Numbered from the stretch's first letter, positions 1 through 9,300 are shown. The stretch is DNA of 64,000 nucleotides from Bifidobacterium animalis subsp. animalis ATCC 25527 (GCF_000260715.1 NC_017834.1:1612001-1676000), one strand, 5' to 3'. The notes: generated by a model not told the origin, from the letters alone. Program-made: numbers and translations.

Positions 1-1337
1 CGCCCCGGGTAGCGGCGTGCGATCTCGGCGTAGGTGGTCGGGTCTTTCTGCCCGTCGTCGCCGATTAGAATGAACTTCATGTTCGGGAAGTCCTCCATGA
101 GCTGCTCGGCGTATTCGAGCTTGTGCTGCACGCCGGAGGGCACGAAGGTCTTCGGCCGCGGGTCGAGGTCGCGCAGCAGCAGCGGGCCGTCCGGGAACCC
201 GTAGTCTATGAGGAAGCTGCGAATCGAGTTCTCCACGTTCCACGGCGAGGTCGACAGGTAGAAGAACGGCGCCCCCGGGAACATGCTCGCGATCTTGTTG
301 TACATGACCGCCATGCCCGGCACCGACGCGCGCTTGTGTGGGCTCAGGAACAGCATGTTGTACACGGCCTTCCACAATGTGGGCACCTGCGTGACCATGC
401 ACGTGTCGTCGACGTCGGAGATCACGCCCACCTTCGCCGTGCTCGGAATCGTGAACAATTCCGCCTCCACCGCCGGCCGTTCCTTGAGCTTGCAGCCGAC
501 CATGTGCACGCCCGGCTCGAGCCTGTGCTCGGCGAGCAGGTCGAGGTAGCCCGACGAATCCGACACCGAGTAGTCCATCGTCACCGACCGCGCGGAATCC
601 ACCCGGTCGTAGACCTCCATCGTGCCCACCTGCACGGTTCGCAGCGGCACGCCGTCGATGTCGATCTGCACGCACTGGCCCGGCGCGGGCACCTCGAGCA
701 TCGCGTGGATGCCACGCATCGGCTTGTTCGGCTGCCCGTCAGCCGGCGCGAGGATAGTACGGCAGACCAGTCGCGAGTATTCCTCCGTGCCGTAGCCCAC
801 GTATGGCTTGACCATGGGGAACCAGTGCAGCTGCCGCGCAATGGCCGTGGAGAACCGTATCCACAAGTCGAACGTCCAGGTGATCGTCTTGCGCAGCACG
901 CGCTTGATTGATGAGACGAGCTGCGGGTTCCTCGTCAGCCGCGCTCGCCGCGTCGGCGCTTTCGCCGCGGAGAGCGAGCCGAGCGGCACGGCCACGGTCG
1001 GCATGTCGTCTGTGGACGTGGCCGCGGACGTCGTGCGCAACGCCACCGCCGGTGCCCGCCATTGCCGTTCCGGAGTCTCGGTTTCCGCCTGCCCGTTCGC
1101 AATGCCGGTGATGACGCGCGTCTCGGCGGAGCCTGCATGCTGCGTGTCGTCGAAATCGGCGGCCGTGGGCCCTTCGCCGGATCTCACCGTGCGACCTTGC
1201 GTCGCAACCGTGCCACCGTCGCCGTCCGCGGCGAGGCGTGCGCGCTCGGCCTGTTCGCGTTTCACCTGTGCCAGCGCCGCCTCAAGCAGACGCTTGGTCT
1301 TCCTGAGCTCGCGGTCCGACCTGTCCGTATATGCCAT
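1..1337 (-). CDS. App1-like (DUF2183) phosphatase-domain protein, 3' end cut by window edge
   Basis: The reverse strand is open from an ATG at 1335-1337 to the window edge (about 445 residues visible, no stop). The N-terminal third is charged and low in complexity. The C-terminal part carries the sequence VGVISDVDDTCMVT, the DxDxT catalytic signature of the HAD-like App1/DUF2183 domain. It is followed by FFYLSTSPWN and FILIGDDGQKDP, which fit the later motifs of the same domain. Fungal App1 is a phosphatidate phosphatase; the substrate of bacterial relatives is not established, so only the fold and a phosphatase role are inferred. gcvH ends just upstream on the same strand. Compared with family members only a short C-terminal piece should be missing. 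Confidence 0.8.
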   Translation of the reverse strand, partial: MAYTDRSDRELRKTKRLLEAALAQVKREQAERARLAADGDGGTVATQGRTVRSGEGPTAADFDDTQHAGSAETRVITGIANGQAETETPERQWRAPAVALRTTSAATSTDDMPTVAVPLGSLSAAKAPTRRARLTRNPQLVSSIKRVLRKTITWTFDLWIRFSTAIARQLHWFPMVKPYVGYGTEEYSRLVCRTILAPADGQPNKPMRGIHAMLEVPAPGQCVQIDIDGVPLRTVQVGTMEVYDRVDSARSVTMDYSVSDSSGYLDLLAEHRLEPGVHMVGCKLKERPAVEAELFTIPSTAKVGVISDVDDTCMVTQVPTLWKAVYNMLFLSPHKRASVPGMAVMYNKIASMFPGAPFFYLSTSPWNVENSIRSFLIDYGFPDGPLLLRDLDPRPKTFVPSGVQHKLEYAEQLMEDFPNMKFILIGDDGQKDPTTYAEIARRYPG

Positions 1338-1393
1338 GTCTCTAACGCATTTTCCGTTGATTGTTTCGTATATATGCCTGCGATACCCGTATT

Positions 1394-1804
1394 CTACTGC
1401 TGCTGGGCAATGAATTTCGCGTATTCGCCGGCCGACAGCAGATCCGGTTCGTCGTCGTCGAGCTCGATCTTGACGATCCACCCTTCGCCATACGGATCGT
1501 CGTTGATGACCGCACCGTCGTCCTCGGTCCCGCTGTTCACGTAGCGCACCACGCCGGCCACCGGCGAGATCATCGGCTCGACGGCCTTCGCGGATTCGAT
1601 CTGCACGAGCTCGTCGCCCGCCTCCACGCGCGTTCCCACCTCGGGCAGGTCGACGAACACGATGTCGCCCATCTTGTTCGCCGCGAATTCGGTGATGCCG
1701 AGCACCGCCGGCGTGACCGATTCGTCCACCCACACGTGGTCATGCGAGTACTGCAGAAAATCCGGCACGTCGAGATGCGTGCCCTGTTCGTTCTCCTCGG
1801 CCAT
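1394..1804 (-). CDS. gcvH: Glycine cleavage system H protein (lipoyl carrier)
   Basis: A 136-residue protein of the normal GcvH length. The lipoylation site lies in ESAKAVEP, with the modified lysine at residue 73, and the flanking beta-hairpin sequence HVWVDESVTPAVLGIT is typical of the family. The H protein shuttles the aminomethyl group between the P, T and L proteins of the glycine cleavage complex. No gcvP or gcvT is visible in the window. Bifidobacteria often carry gcvH alone beside a Nudix hydrolase, so it may serve lipoate metabolism rather than glycine cleavage; that is an inference. The start is preceded by a GGAGA Shine-Dalgarno on the minus strand. It is the third gene of a minus-strand run beginning with the alpha/beta hydrolase at 3903. 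Confidence 0.93.
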   Translation of the reverse strand: MAEENEQGTHLDVPDFLQYSHDHVWVDESVTPAVLGITEFAANKMGDIVFVDLPEVGTRVEAGDELVQIESAKAVEPMISPVAGVVRYVNSGTEDDGAVINDDPYGEGWIVKIELDDDEPDLLSAGEYAKFIAQQQ

Positions 1805-1867
1805 ATTCTCTCCTTGTATCGTTCGTACTGTCCGATTCCGTATTCGGCTGTCCTGTGTTCCGCGCGC

Positions 1868-2977
1868 TCAATCCAGTTCGCGCCCGTACCATTCCTCGAT
1901 CATAACGCGCGCGATCGTCGCCTTGCCGGGCGCCTCGATCTCGCCGGTGACGAGCAGATCGGTGTATTCGTCGCGCGTCACCCATCGTGCGGCGATCGTC
2001 TCGTCACCGTCCACGTGAATGTCGTTGCTCAGCGCCTGCGCCTTGAACCCCATCATCAGCGAGAACGGGAACGGCCAGGGCTGCGAACCGAGGTACTTCA
2101 CCTCGCCCACGCGTATGCCGGTCTCCTCCATCGTTTCGCGCCTGCACGCGTGTTCGAGGTTCTCGCCGGTCTCCACGAACCCTGCCGACACGGAGAACAG
2201 ATTGCTGTGTTTCCACGCGCGGTTGTGCTGCAGCAGCAGGCGGTCCTTCGCATCGACCACGGTACAGATCACCGCCGGTTCGACGCGCGGGAACAGTATG
2301 CGGTGGTCGTCCGACTCGCTTGTGCAGCGCTGCGCCCAGCCCGACATCGCCGGTTCAGTGGGTGCGCCGCAGTGCGGGCAATGCCGTTGCATGTCGTGCC
2401 AGTTGGCGAGCGAGAGCATCGTGACCGCCTGCCCTATCTCACGTGCGCTGGCGTGGGGCACGAACATGCGCAGGTCGACCCAGTCGAACCGCTCCACCGC
2501 CTGCTCGAACATGTTCACGGCGTTGCTGTGTGCAGATTCGCGCGCATCCACGTCATCGCCGAAGGCCGCGTCGACGGCATGCCCTGCCGCTGCCGCGCGC
2601 TCCTCCACGCGACGCAGCTCCTCGCCCTCTTCCACAGCCGTCAGGTCCAACGCAATGGCATGCTCATCGTGCGCGCCTTTGTAGCGGCCCAGATACATGG
2701 CCACCACACCGTTGTCGCCATGGTCGAGCGCCCGTGCCACATACGAGCCGGGCAAGGTTGCCAAACGCATGCGGGAGGAGGCCAATTGCGCCATGTTGTG
2801 CTGCCCGAATGGCACGGCCACCTTGCCCTTGCGGCACAGCAGCACACGGGTGGAGGGCATTTGGAGCACCTGCTCGATGAGCTGCGGGTCCGCTCGCCGT
2901 TCCACCTGGTAGTCGATGTCGCCTTGGGCCAAGGGCAGGTAGGGCAATGCCTGCGTCAATGCGAGTGGTGCGAACAT
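1868..2977 (-). CDS. nudC: NAD(+) diphosphatase, Nudix family
   Basis: This 369-residue protein has the NudC architecture: a variable N-terminal domain, a zinc ribbon beginning CPHCGAPTEP (around residue 190) with a further cysteine shortly after, and a Nudix domain. The Nudix box GFVETGENLEHACRRETMEE-TG matches the GX5EX7REUXEEXGU consensus. NudC-type enzymes hydrolyse NAD(H) to NMN(H) and AMP, and in some bacteria remove NAD caps from RNA. The length is slightly above the E. coli protein because of a longer N-terminal region, as is usual in actinobacteria. Its start codon overlaps the stop of the upstream alpha/beta hydrolase gene by one base (TGATG), so the two are probably translationally coupled. 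Confidence 0.9.
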   Translation of the reverse strand: MFAPLALTQALPYLPLAQGDIDYQVERRADPQLIEQVLQMPSTRVLLCRKGKVAVPFGQHNMAQLASSRMRLATLPGSYVARALDHGDNGVVAMYLGRYKGAHDEHAIALDLTAVEEGEELRRVEERAAAAGHAVDAAFGDDVDARESAHSNAVNMFEQAVERFDWVDLRMFVPHASAREIGQAVTMLSLANWHDMQRHCPHCGAPTEPAMSGWAQRCTSESDDHRILFPRVEPAVICTVVDAKDRLLLQHNRAWKHSNLFSVSAGFVETGENLEHACRRETMEETGIRVGEVKYLGSQPWPFPFSLMMGFKAQALSNDIHVDGDETIAARWVTRDEYTDLLVTGEIEAPGKATIARVMIEEWYGRELD

Positions 2978-3903
2978 CAGGCCTCCTTGGCTGCAATGGC
3001 CGCATCGGCGACAGCGGGGTCGGCTCCGGCGGCGGCCGGCACCCTCGAAACGAGTTCATGCAAGGCGCGGGCCACCGTCTCAGGGCGTTCCCATGCGCTG
3101 AAGTGCCCGCAATCCTCTATTTCGGTCATCACCACCGTCGTGTTCACCATGCGTTCGGCGAGGGGTCTCATCACGGCGGGAGCGCTCGATGGGTCCTCCT
3201 CGCCGCAGATCACCGCAGCCGGCGCCGTGATCTTCGCGAATTCGTCGTTCAGGTCGGGGCGCGCGGCCGCCATGCGTTCACGCCAGGCGACGCCGTCGGG
3301 CTGCTGTTCGCGAATCCATTGCGAGAACTGGTCAATGTACGCGGCGGATTTCTTCACGCTTGAATCGCCTTCGTGCACGTCCACGAAGAACATCACCGGT
3401 TCCGTGGTCTGCCGTTCCACGCATTCCTTCGCAATGGCGATGCGTGAGGCATGCGCCTGATCACTGTCCGCGTCGCCCTTCGTGTCGAGCAACGCCATGC
3501 CGGCCACCGCCTGAGGGTGGCGGCGTTGAATGTCGAGCACCGCATAACCGCCCATCGACAGGCCAGCCCAGACCGCCTGCGTATACCCGGCGTCGTTGAG
3601 CAGGGCCACGTAGGCGTCGGCGATGCGATCCAAACCGTCCGGCAACGAACCGTCCTCGTTCTCACGCCCGCTCTGTGCCGCGGTCGGCACCGGACTCTCG
3701 CCCGCACCCGGCATATCCGGCGCCCAGATCGGGTACTGCACGAGCTCATCGGCATCGCTCAGCTCCATGAGCGCCATCGCACAACGGCCCCACATGCGAC
3801 TGTCCACCGGGAAGCCATGCACCAGCACCAACGGAATGCCGTTGCCCTCACGAATCACATGGTTTGCAATCACCGGCAATTCCTTTGCATGGTCGTCCGC
3901 CAT
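2977..3903 (-). CDS. Alpha/beta hydrolase
   Basis: A 308-residue alpha/beta-hydrolase fold protein. Near the N-terminus is the oxyanion-hole sequence LVLVHGFPVDSRMWG, and the nucleophile elbow is GLSMGGYA (G-x-S-x-G, Ser at about residue 118). The late histidine lies in EIEDCGHFSAWERPE, and the acid probably lies in the segment VICGEEDPSS. The substrate cannot be told from sequence; esterase, lactonase or related activity is possible. The ATG at 3903 is chosen because GGGAG sits 6 nt upstream; a GTG 15 nt earlier overlaps that Shine-Dalgarno. The gene overlaps nudC by one base and probably heads a nudC-gcvH transcript. Confidence 0.85.
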   Translation of the reverse strand: MADDHAKELPVIANHVIREGNGIPLVLVHGFPVDSRMWGRCAMALMELSDADELVQYPIWAPDMPGAGESPVPTAAQSGRENEDGSLPDGLDRIADAYVALLNDAGYTQAVWAGLSMGGYAVLDIQRRHPQAVAGMALLDTKGDADSDQAHASRIAIAKECVERQTTEPVMFFVDVHEGDSSVKKSAAYIDQFSQWIREQQPDGVAWRERMAAARPDLNDEFAKITAPAAVICGEEDPSSAPAVMRPLAERMVNTTVVMTEIEDCGHFSAWERPETVARALHELVSRVPAAAGADPAVADAAIAAKEA

Positions 3904-3982
3904 ACCCATCTCCCTCACTCGGTTTCATTTCATACTGTCAAACAACTGTTAACCGTAAACACCCAGAAATCCACCAGTCTGC

Positions 3983-4606
3983 TCACAGATTCACCCACGC
4001 GAGCGCCTGGCGCACAATCGTGCCATGCCCATCGTTCATCTGCTCAATGAACTCGGTAATCTGCGGGCCATGCGGATCCACCCACTCCACGTCGAGCGTC
4101 TCATCCTGCGGTTTGCAGTCGCCCGCAATCGGCACCACATAGCACAGCGCAATCGCATGCTGGCGCGCGTCGAAGTACGGCGAGACTCCCGGGGTCGGGA
4201 AGAACTCGGCCACCGTGAACGGCGTCAACGTCTGCGGCAGCACCGGCAATGCGAGCTCGCCCATGTCCTTCGAAATGTTGCGGGCAATCGCCTCACGCAA
4301 CGACTCGTGATACAGCACGCGGCCAGCGATCAGCGTGCGCTCCACAATCGACTGGTCGTTCGCCACGCGCAGCAGGGAGCCAATCTGCGTGATGCGGCCG
4401 AAATCATCGACGCGCACGGGCACAATCTCCACATACGCAATGGGCATGCGCGAACGCAAATCGGCAATGTCGTCGTCACCGAGCCAACCGGGAGGGTTGC
4501 CCGTGCCACGCGTGATGTCTTCGGGCGTGATGTGGTCGAACTCGCCGCGGGAGCGTCCGGCGTCGAAATCGCCGTCATCGGGCACTTCATCATTCAAGAC
4601 TCGCAT
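3983..4606 (-). CDS. Nudix-like protein (DUF4916-type)
   Basis: About 207 residues from the ATG at 4606. The sequence resembles actinobacterial Nudix-like proteins of the DUF4916 group: PIAYVEIVPVRVDDFGRITQIGSLLR, then GRVLYHESLREAIARNI, and a C-terminal DVEWVDPHGPQ segment. A canonical Nudix box with the REUXEE core is not clear, so hydrolase activity is uncertain. The start is not settled. AGGAG lies only one base before the ATG at 4606, which is too close for good initiation; a TTG four codons later has about 10 nt spacing, and an open frame continues upstream to 4663. The gene is separated by 79 nt from the alpha/beta hydrolase downstream and diverges from thioredoxin. Confidence 0.7.
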   Translation of the reverse strand: MRVLNDEVPDDGDFDAGRSRGEFDHITPEDITRGTGNPPGWLGDDDIADLRSRMPIAYVEIVPVRVDDFGRITQIGSLLRVANDQSIVERTLIAGRVLYHESLREAIARNISKDMGELALPVLPQTLTPFTVAEFFPTPGVSPYFDARQHAIALCYVVPIAGDCKPQDETLDVEWVDPHGPQITEFIEQMNDGHGTIVRQALAWVNL

Positions 4607-4782
4607 ACTCCTATTATGACGCGCGCAAGCAACGAACGCACGACGGCAGGCAGAATCCGGCACGCCGACATATTTACCTCGTGGCGTATTGCAGGAAACT
4701 CACGGAATGAATTGCTAAACATGGGGTTGTACGTGAATAAGGGACGCCAAGGAACGCCCCGACAGACTTTAAGGAGCTAGAT

Positions 4783-5178
4783 ATGGCAGTTAAGGAACTC
4801 ACTTCCGCAGATTTCGAACAGGCAGTGAAGGGCAACGAGATCGCGCTGTTCGACTTCTTCGCAACCTGGTGCGGCCCGTGCAAGGCGTTCAGCCCGATCT
4901 TCGACAAGGTGGCGGACGAGAACCCCGACATCTTCTTCGGCAAGATCGACATCGACAAGAACCAAGAACTCGCCAACGCAGCCAACGTGCAGGCCGTCCC
5001 CACGCTCATGATCGTGAAGAAGGGCCATGTGATCTATCAGGAGGCAGGCGCACTGCGCGAAGCCGACCTGAACGATCTCATCGGCCAGGCCAAGGCACTC
5101 GACGTCGAGGCTGCGCTCGCAGCGGCCAAGGCTGCAGGCGCCGATCAGGACGAACTGATCGAGGAGCATGACGCCTGA
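4783..5178 (+). CDS. trxA: Thioredoxin
   Basis: A 131-residue thioredoxin with the active site WCGPC (Cys30 and Cys33) after the beta strand ALFDFFAT, and the cis-proline in VQAVPTLMIV. It is about 20 residues longer than classical thioredoxin because of an alanine-rich, acidic C-terminal tail (LAAAKAAGADQDELIEEHDA). It would reduce protein disulphides in the cytoplasm. AAGGAG lies 6-7 nt before the ATG. A perfect 30-bp palindrome directly downstream acts as the likely terminator, so the gene appears monocistronic. A thioredoxin reductase is not visible in the window. Confidence 0.93.
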   Translation: MAVKELTSADFEQAVKGNEIALFDFFATWCGPCKAFSPIFDKVADENPDIFFGKIDIDKNQELANAANVQAVPTLMIVKKGHVIYQEAGALREADLNDLIGQAKALDVEAALAAAKAAGADQDELIEEHDA

Positions 5179-5196
5179 TTCATAGGCATCTTCGTC

Positions 5197-5226
5197 AAGG
5201 CGGCACATGCATGCATGTGCCGCCTT
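5197..5226 (+). terminator. Terminator hairpin after trxA
   Basis: Perfect 30-bp palindrome (15-bp arms starting AAGGCGGCAC) 18 bp after the trxA stop, followed by a short T run (TTTTCG). It fits a Rho-independent terminator. Confidence 0.8.
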
Positions 5227-5450
5227 TTCGTTTGCCGGGAATTCAAGCCGTACATGCACGGTTTTCTCTATCGGCCGAATGTGAGGACTGGGTGCCATAT
5301 TGCCCTCTGCGTGGAAAAACTGCAACGGTGCGCGTATACTTCTGCCCAGCATGTGTTTGAGACGCCCGGTTTGGCAGCCGCACACAGAAGACGCTCGTTA
5401 ACGAAGTCGGCGTCTTGGCATCGGCATTATCCGCAGACTTTAGGAGAAGA

Positions 5451-6497
5451 ATGGCACACCATAGCAAGCACAACGCACCTACGCTGCGCTCGTTGAGCAA
5501 ACGGCAGTGGATTCGCATTTCCACTGCGATGGCGTCGGTGGGTCTTGTAGTGGCCGGAGTAGTCGCAACCCAAAGCATGTATTCGCGTTCCGAGGCGCAG
5601 CCAACGCCCAGCGCAACCGCATATTCCATCACCGAGAATCACGCCGCATCCCGTGGCAACGCCCGTGAGGCCATGGACGGCGATACCTCGTACGTCACCG
5701 TCAAGGTGAACGGCAAGTCCCGCGTCGTGCTCGGCCAGGACTTCACCGACGTGAAGTCGGTGCTCGATGCCGGCGACATCACGTTGGAGCCGGGCGATCA
5801 GGTGAATCCATCGCTCACCTCGAAGGTGGACGAATCCACCACGATCTCCATCGAACGCCAGGGCGCGAAGATGGAGACCTCGGAGTCGAAGATCCCATTC
5901 AACACGGTGAAGAAAGACGACCCGTCGCTGCCGAAGGGCACCGAGAAGGTGCAGACCGAGGGCGAGGAAGGCATTCTCGAAAAGACGAATCTGGTCACCC
6001 GCACCGGCGACAAGGTGGTCTCATCGAACACCTTCGCCACTTGGGTGAAGAAGGCCCCGGTCGAGAAGGTGGTGCTCGTGGGCACAGGGAATCCGCAGCC
6101 CGCCGCCACCTCGGCCCCGGCGCAGAAGGACGACAACTCGAATAACAACTCGTCGCAGCAGGCGGCGGCCTCGAGCATCGGCTCCACCGCTCCTGTGGGC
6201 GAGATGCAGCAGTGGGCGCATGACTACCTGCTCGCCAACGGCGGCTCGGAAGGCGACTTCACCGCCACCGTATACATCATCAGCCGCGAATCGGGCTGGA
6301 ATGTGAACGCCACGAACCCGAGCTCCGGCGCCTATGGCCTCGCTCAGGCACTGCCGGGCAGCAAGATGGCCTCGCACGGCGCCGACTGGCAGTCGAACTA
6401 CCAGACACAGCTCAAGTGGTTCTGGGACTACTGCAAGGGCCGTTACGGCTCCGTGCAGGGCGCCTACAACTTCTGGCAGGCGAACCACTGGTACTAA
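5451..6497 (+). CDS. Secreted G5-domain, lysozyme/transglycosylase-like cell wall protein
   Basis: A 348-residue protein with an N-terminal signal or anchor (WIRISTAMASVGLVVAGVVA, about residues 19-38). A G5-like domain follows at about residues 140-210 (ending around EKVVLVGTGNP), preceded by a segment resembling the DUF348 region of resuscitation-promoting factors. A Ser/Asn/Gln-rich linker leads to a C-terminal domain of about 75 residues (YIISRESGWNVNATNPSSGAYGLAQALPG), which is a goose-lysozyme/SLT-type fold with the catalytic Glu in ISRESGW. It probably cleaves or binds peptidoglycan, comparable to Rpf-like proteins of actinobacteria. The ATG at 5451 is preferred because AGGAG lies 4 nt upstream; the open frame begins 36 nt earlier. 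It is followed by a strong terminator. Confidence 0.85.
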   Translation: MAHHSKHNAPTLRSLSKRQWIRISTAMASVGLVVAGVVATQSMYSRSEAQPTPSATAYSITENHAASRGNAREAMDGDTSYVTVKVNGKSRVVLGQDFTDVKSVLDAGDITLEPGDQVNPSLTSKVDESTTISIERQGAKMETSESKIPFNTVKKDDPSLPKGTEKVQTEGEEGILEKTNLVTRTGDKVVSSNTFATWVKKAPVEKVVLVGTGNPQPAATSAPAQKDDNSNNNSSQQAAASSIGSTAPVGEMQQWAHDYLLANGGSEGDFTATVYIISRESGWNVNATNPSSGAYGLAQALPGSKMASHGADWQSNYQTQLKWFWDYCKGRYGSVQGAYNFWQANHWY

Positions 6498-6510
6498 AAA
6501 CCGGCATACG

Positions 6511-6564
6511 GCGTATGTGAATGTCCCCGTTGCTTGCATAAGCAACGGGGACATTCACATACGC
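6511..6564. terminator. Bidirectional terminator hairpin
   Basis: Perfect inverted repeat with 25-bp arms (6511-6535 and 6540-6564; arm begins GCGTATGTGAATG) and a 4-nt loop, between two convergent genes. There is no strong T run on either side, so terminator function is inferred from position and stem strength. Confidence 0.7.
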
Positions 6565-6604
6565 GTTCCACGCCATGTTTTGTCAGCAACCGGAACGATT
6601 ACCA

Positions 6605-7054
6605 CTACTCCTGAGAGGTCTTTACTTTCTGGCCCTTCTTGCGGCCACGCTTCTTCATTACGCCTTGCTCGGCCTTCGCCGCATTGAACACCAGCATATC
6701 CTCGGAGTTCAGCAGCGTGCCCTTGATCTGTGCATAAGCTTCCTGATCATCCTCGACTTCGGGGAACTCGAAATACGGCCCCATTGCGTCAAGCACGAAC
6801 TGCTGGTTCAGCGTCACCGAAGCGGTGGTCTTGCCGGGAATGAAGAACGGAATCGCATTCGGGTTGCTTTCCTCGCATGCTTTGAACGCGAACTGCTTGG
6901 TGGTCGGGTTGATGAAGAACTCAATGAATTCAGGGCGCCCAAGTTCAAGCACGGCGTTCTTGTTCAACCGAGCGTAGTTCTTCGTGACTGTGAGTACGGA
7001 ACGACCGGAGGCCGTGTTCGGGCTGACTACTTCGAATCCTTGCAGAGACGACAT
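6605..7054 (-). CDS. Hypothetical protein with basic tail
   Basis: A 149-residue protein of unrecognised family. It starts MSSLQGFEVVSP, has a beta-rich middle (FIEFFINPTTKQFAFKACEE), and ends in a basic tail KKRGRKKGQKVK that resembles an AT-hook and could touch nucleic acid; that reading is speculative. The ATG at 7054 is preferred over a TTG two codons earlier, because AAGGAAG lies 7 nt upstream of the ATG. It stands alone, between the G5-domain protein (convergent) and the DUF4012 gene. It looks like a phage or mobile-element accessory protein in style, but no mobile gene is adjacent. Confidence 0.6.
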   Translation of the reverse strand: MSSLQGFEVVSPNTASGRSVLTVTKNYARLNKNAVLELGRPEFIEFFINPTTKQFAFKACEESNPNAIPFFIPGKTTASVTLNQQFVLDAMGPYFEFPEVEDDQEAYAQIKGTLLNSEDMLVFNAAKAEQGVMKKRGRKKGQKVKTSQE

Positions 7055-7235
7055 ATACAAACTTCCTTACGTCGACAGACGGATTATTTCACAACAAACT
7101 GAGACCGCATGTCACAGCGATACATGTTCAATATAGCATAATCAGTTCGTATTATTTACCAATTTCGCACATTTTGCTGAAAATAGACCCTAATTTACAG
7201 GGTTCTCTCAGTATTTCGGCAATAGGCATATGAAA

Positions 7236-7268
7236 AGTGGGAGGCAGAGTCACATTCTGCCTCCCACT
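7236..7268 (-). terminator. Terminator after DUF4012 gene
   Basis: 13-bp perfect stem (AGTGGGAGGCAGA pairs with its complement at 7256-7268) and 7-nt loop. On the minus strand it is followed by TTTTC, 22 bp after the stop of the DUF4012 gene. Confidence 0.8.
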
Positions 7269-7289
7269 CAACACATGTATTTATATCGA

Positions 7290-9182
7290 TTAATTTACCG
7301 AACACGAATTGAGGTATTCCACATTCGTGTTCTTAGTGCCCATCGGCGTCTGGTCGATGGCGAGTCGACTCGTCGCCTGCTTAGATGTCGTCACATCGAA
7401 CGTGTAGGTCACCGTCTGTTCTGGTCTCACCTGTGCCAACGAGCGGTACATGATCGCCGAGTTCATTGAATCCATAGCAGGTACGGAACCTGTTCCCTGT
7501 ACCTTGAAATTGCTCAATTCACCACCGTATGGCGGGTAGAAAAGCACCTTGTCGAGACTGGCGCCTTCGTTGTATGGCAATTGACCGGTGACATACCAAC
7601 TGAGCTTACCTACCTCGTCTTCTTTGAGCGTGTTCTCCAACGTGTATTGCACCTGATATTTGTATGGCGCAGAATCGGTGCAAATCTGCTTGATCTTCGC
7701 GGAACGCTTGATGTACCAGCCCATCTTGGATGGGTTCTCCTCGGTAAGGTAGACGCCTACCTCCGGCTTAGTCTTGTCGGTGGAATACTCGGCTGTTAGC
7801 CCCGACTCCTCTAGGAAGCTCTCCAAAACAGGATTGAACGAATACATTGACAGATGCCGTTGTTGCGACAGGGCATATACCTCTTTGGCGAGTTTAGCCA
7901 TGGTCCCCATACTCAGATTCGAAGTGATTTTGCTCACACATTCTTTTGCAACGATGCCAAAGTATTGATCGGTTTCCTCGATTGGATAATCCTTGTAAAC
8001 AGTATTCATCAGGAACTCCGCAGTGTTGTTGCCATTAAGAATGCGTCCGTCGGGAAGCTTGATCTCTCCGGTCGCCTTTACCAAAGCCTGCACGATCACA
8101 GGATCCACAAGAATAACACCACTAAGATCCACATTCTTCCCCCACGGAGTGGTCTTCCATACACTATTAAACGCCTCTGCCGTCATTTTCGTGTTAGGGT
8201 AATTTGCCAAATCTCGCACGTCATATGACATATATAGAGGCCCTTCACTCTTGAAGATCCGTTGCGTGTCGGGGTCTACATCTGCGGTATCTGCATGTTC
8301 CAGATAATCGGGATTTGACCTAAACTCTCCAATCGAGAAAGCCCCATTCTCAAAAGTGAGAGTGCCTATGGCTCCAATGAGACCACCCGACATACGCATT
8401 TCGGCAGGAGTCATGGCTAGAATTGCATACGTCTGCTTGCCTTTATAGCCGAGGAAATCCGGCAGATTCTTCACAAATACCTCAGAGCGGTCCAGCCAGT
8501 ATCCCGTCATGGAACTAACGCCCTTGATCTGCTGAATTGCCTTGCGCACCGGCGGCAACGATGGGTCATGGATCTCCTGAATCTTGGCGAGCTGTGCCTT
8601 GAGACCATCATTCGCCCTTACGAAATTGGCATACTGCCCCACCAATGGCATCACATTGATTCTGCCATCATCCAACAATTTCGACTCGGAGAGATGCGAG
8701 GCAATATCCACGTAATCGGGTACCACCTCCACACTGGCATCCTCCACAATCTGCGTAAGTTCCTGCGCAGCGCGAATGTTGCTGCGCAAACCGCGAATCT
8801 TGCCGGTGAATTGCCACAGACCGTTGTGGGTGATGGCGTTCGCCTTCCTCGTCTCCTCCTGCATCTGGCGCACGGCATTCGGCAGTTCCTGCATGTTACC
8901 GCTCCGGGCTGTATCCACCACTGTATGGACGGCCGCCATCTCGTGCCTGTACACCATATATGCCTGCGCGCCGAACGTTCCGAAGAAACCAACAAAAAGC
9001 ACAGCGATGGCGATGAGCGTCCAGCCCCACCAGCGTATGCGTTTGTACCATGGTTGCTTTACGCCAGAAGGCACATGTTGCTGTGAGTCTGCCAAGCCAG
9101 ATTGAGGAGTGGTTCCTACAGACTCCGCAGATTGATCAGTGATTTTCTCAATCTCGGGTACATTTCCTTCTGCTCGGGACAT
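7290..9182 (-). CDS. DUF4012 domain protein, membrane-anchored, exopolysaccharide-associated
   Basis: A 630-residue protein. A cytoplasmic N-terminus of about 50 residues is followed by a single membrane segment (WWGWTLIAIAVLFVGFFG, about 51-70) and a large extracellular region with the DUF4012 signature: YAILAMTPAEMRMSGGLIGAIG, then SDEGPLYMSYDVRDL-like and SGVILVDPVIVQALV segments. These motifs recall LytR-CpsA-Psr-like enzymes; the function is not established. DUF4012 proteins are common beside actinobacterial exopolysaccharide genes, and a wall-linking role for the polymer is an inference. The start at 9182 is chosen for AAAGG upstream; the open frame extends 12 codons further. A paralogue with a premature stop lies at 38697-40526. 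Confidence 0.85.
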   Translation of the reverse strand: MSRAEGNVPEIEKITDQSAESVGTTPQSGLADSQQHVPSGVKQPWYKRIRWWGWTLIAIAVLFVGFFGTFGAQAYMVYRHEMAAVHTVVDTARSGNMQELPNAVRQMQEETRKANAITHNGLWQFTGKIRGLRSNIRAAQELTQIVEDASVEVVPDYVDIASHLSESKLLDDGRINVMPLVGQYANFVRANDGLKAQLAKIQEIHDPSLPPVRKAIQQIKGVSSMTGYWLDRSEVFVKNLPDFLGYKGKQTYAILAMTPAEMRMSGGLIGAIGTLTFENGAFSIGEFRSNPDYLEHADTADVDPDTQRIFKSEGPLYMSYDVRDLANYPNTKMTAEAFNSVWKTTPWGKNVDLSGVILVDPVIVQALVKATGEIKLPDGRILNGNNTAEFLMNTVYKDYPIEETDQYFGIVAKECVSKITSNLSMGTMAKLAKEVYALSQQRHLSMYSFNPVLESFLEESGLTAEYSTDKTKPEVGVYLTEENPSKMGWYIKRSAKIKQICTDSAPYKYQVQYTLENTLKEDEVGKLSWYVTGQLPYNEGASLDKVLFYPPYGGELSNFKVQGTGSVPAMDSMNSAIMYRSLAQVRPEQTVTYTFDVTTSKQATSRLAIDQTPMGTKNTNVEYLNSCSVN

Positions 9183-9255
9183 GCCTACCCTTTCGTGTCG
9201 GACCAAGGTCCAAATCAATGTCTTTCAAGAATAGGGGTGCTGCAGTACAAAAAGC

Positions 9256-9300
9256 GCGAAAGGTTCGCTCGGAATCATTTCCCAAAAACGAACCTTTCGC
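9256..9300 (-). terminator. Terminator after rmlA
   Basis: 12-bp stem (GCGAAAGGTTCG at 9256-9267, complement at 9289-9300). On the minus strand it is followed by GCGCTTTTTG, about 30 bp after the rmlA stop. Confidence 0.75.

Noticed and set aside
123..911. Plus-strand frame of 262 codons
   Set aside because: Arg/His-rich shadow of the App1-like gene on the other strand.
1361..3460. Plus-strand frame of 699 codons
   Set aside because: Shadow across gcvH, nudC and the hydrolase; composition is not protein-like.
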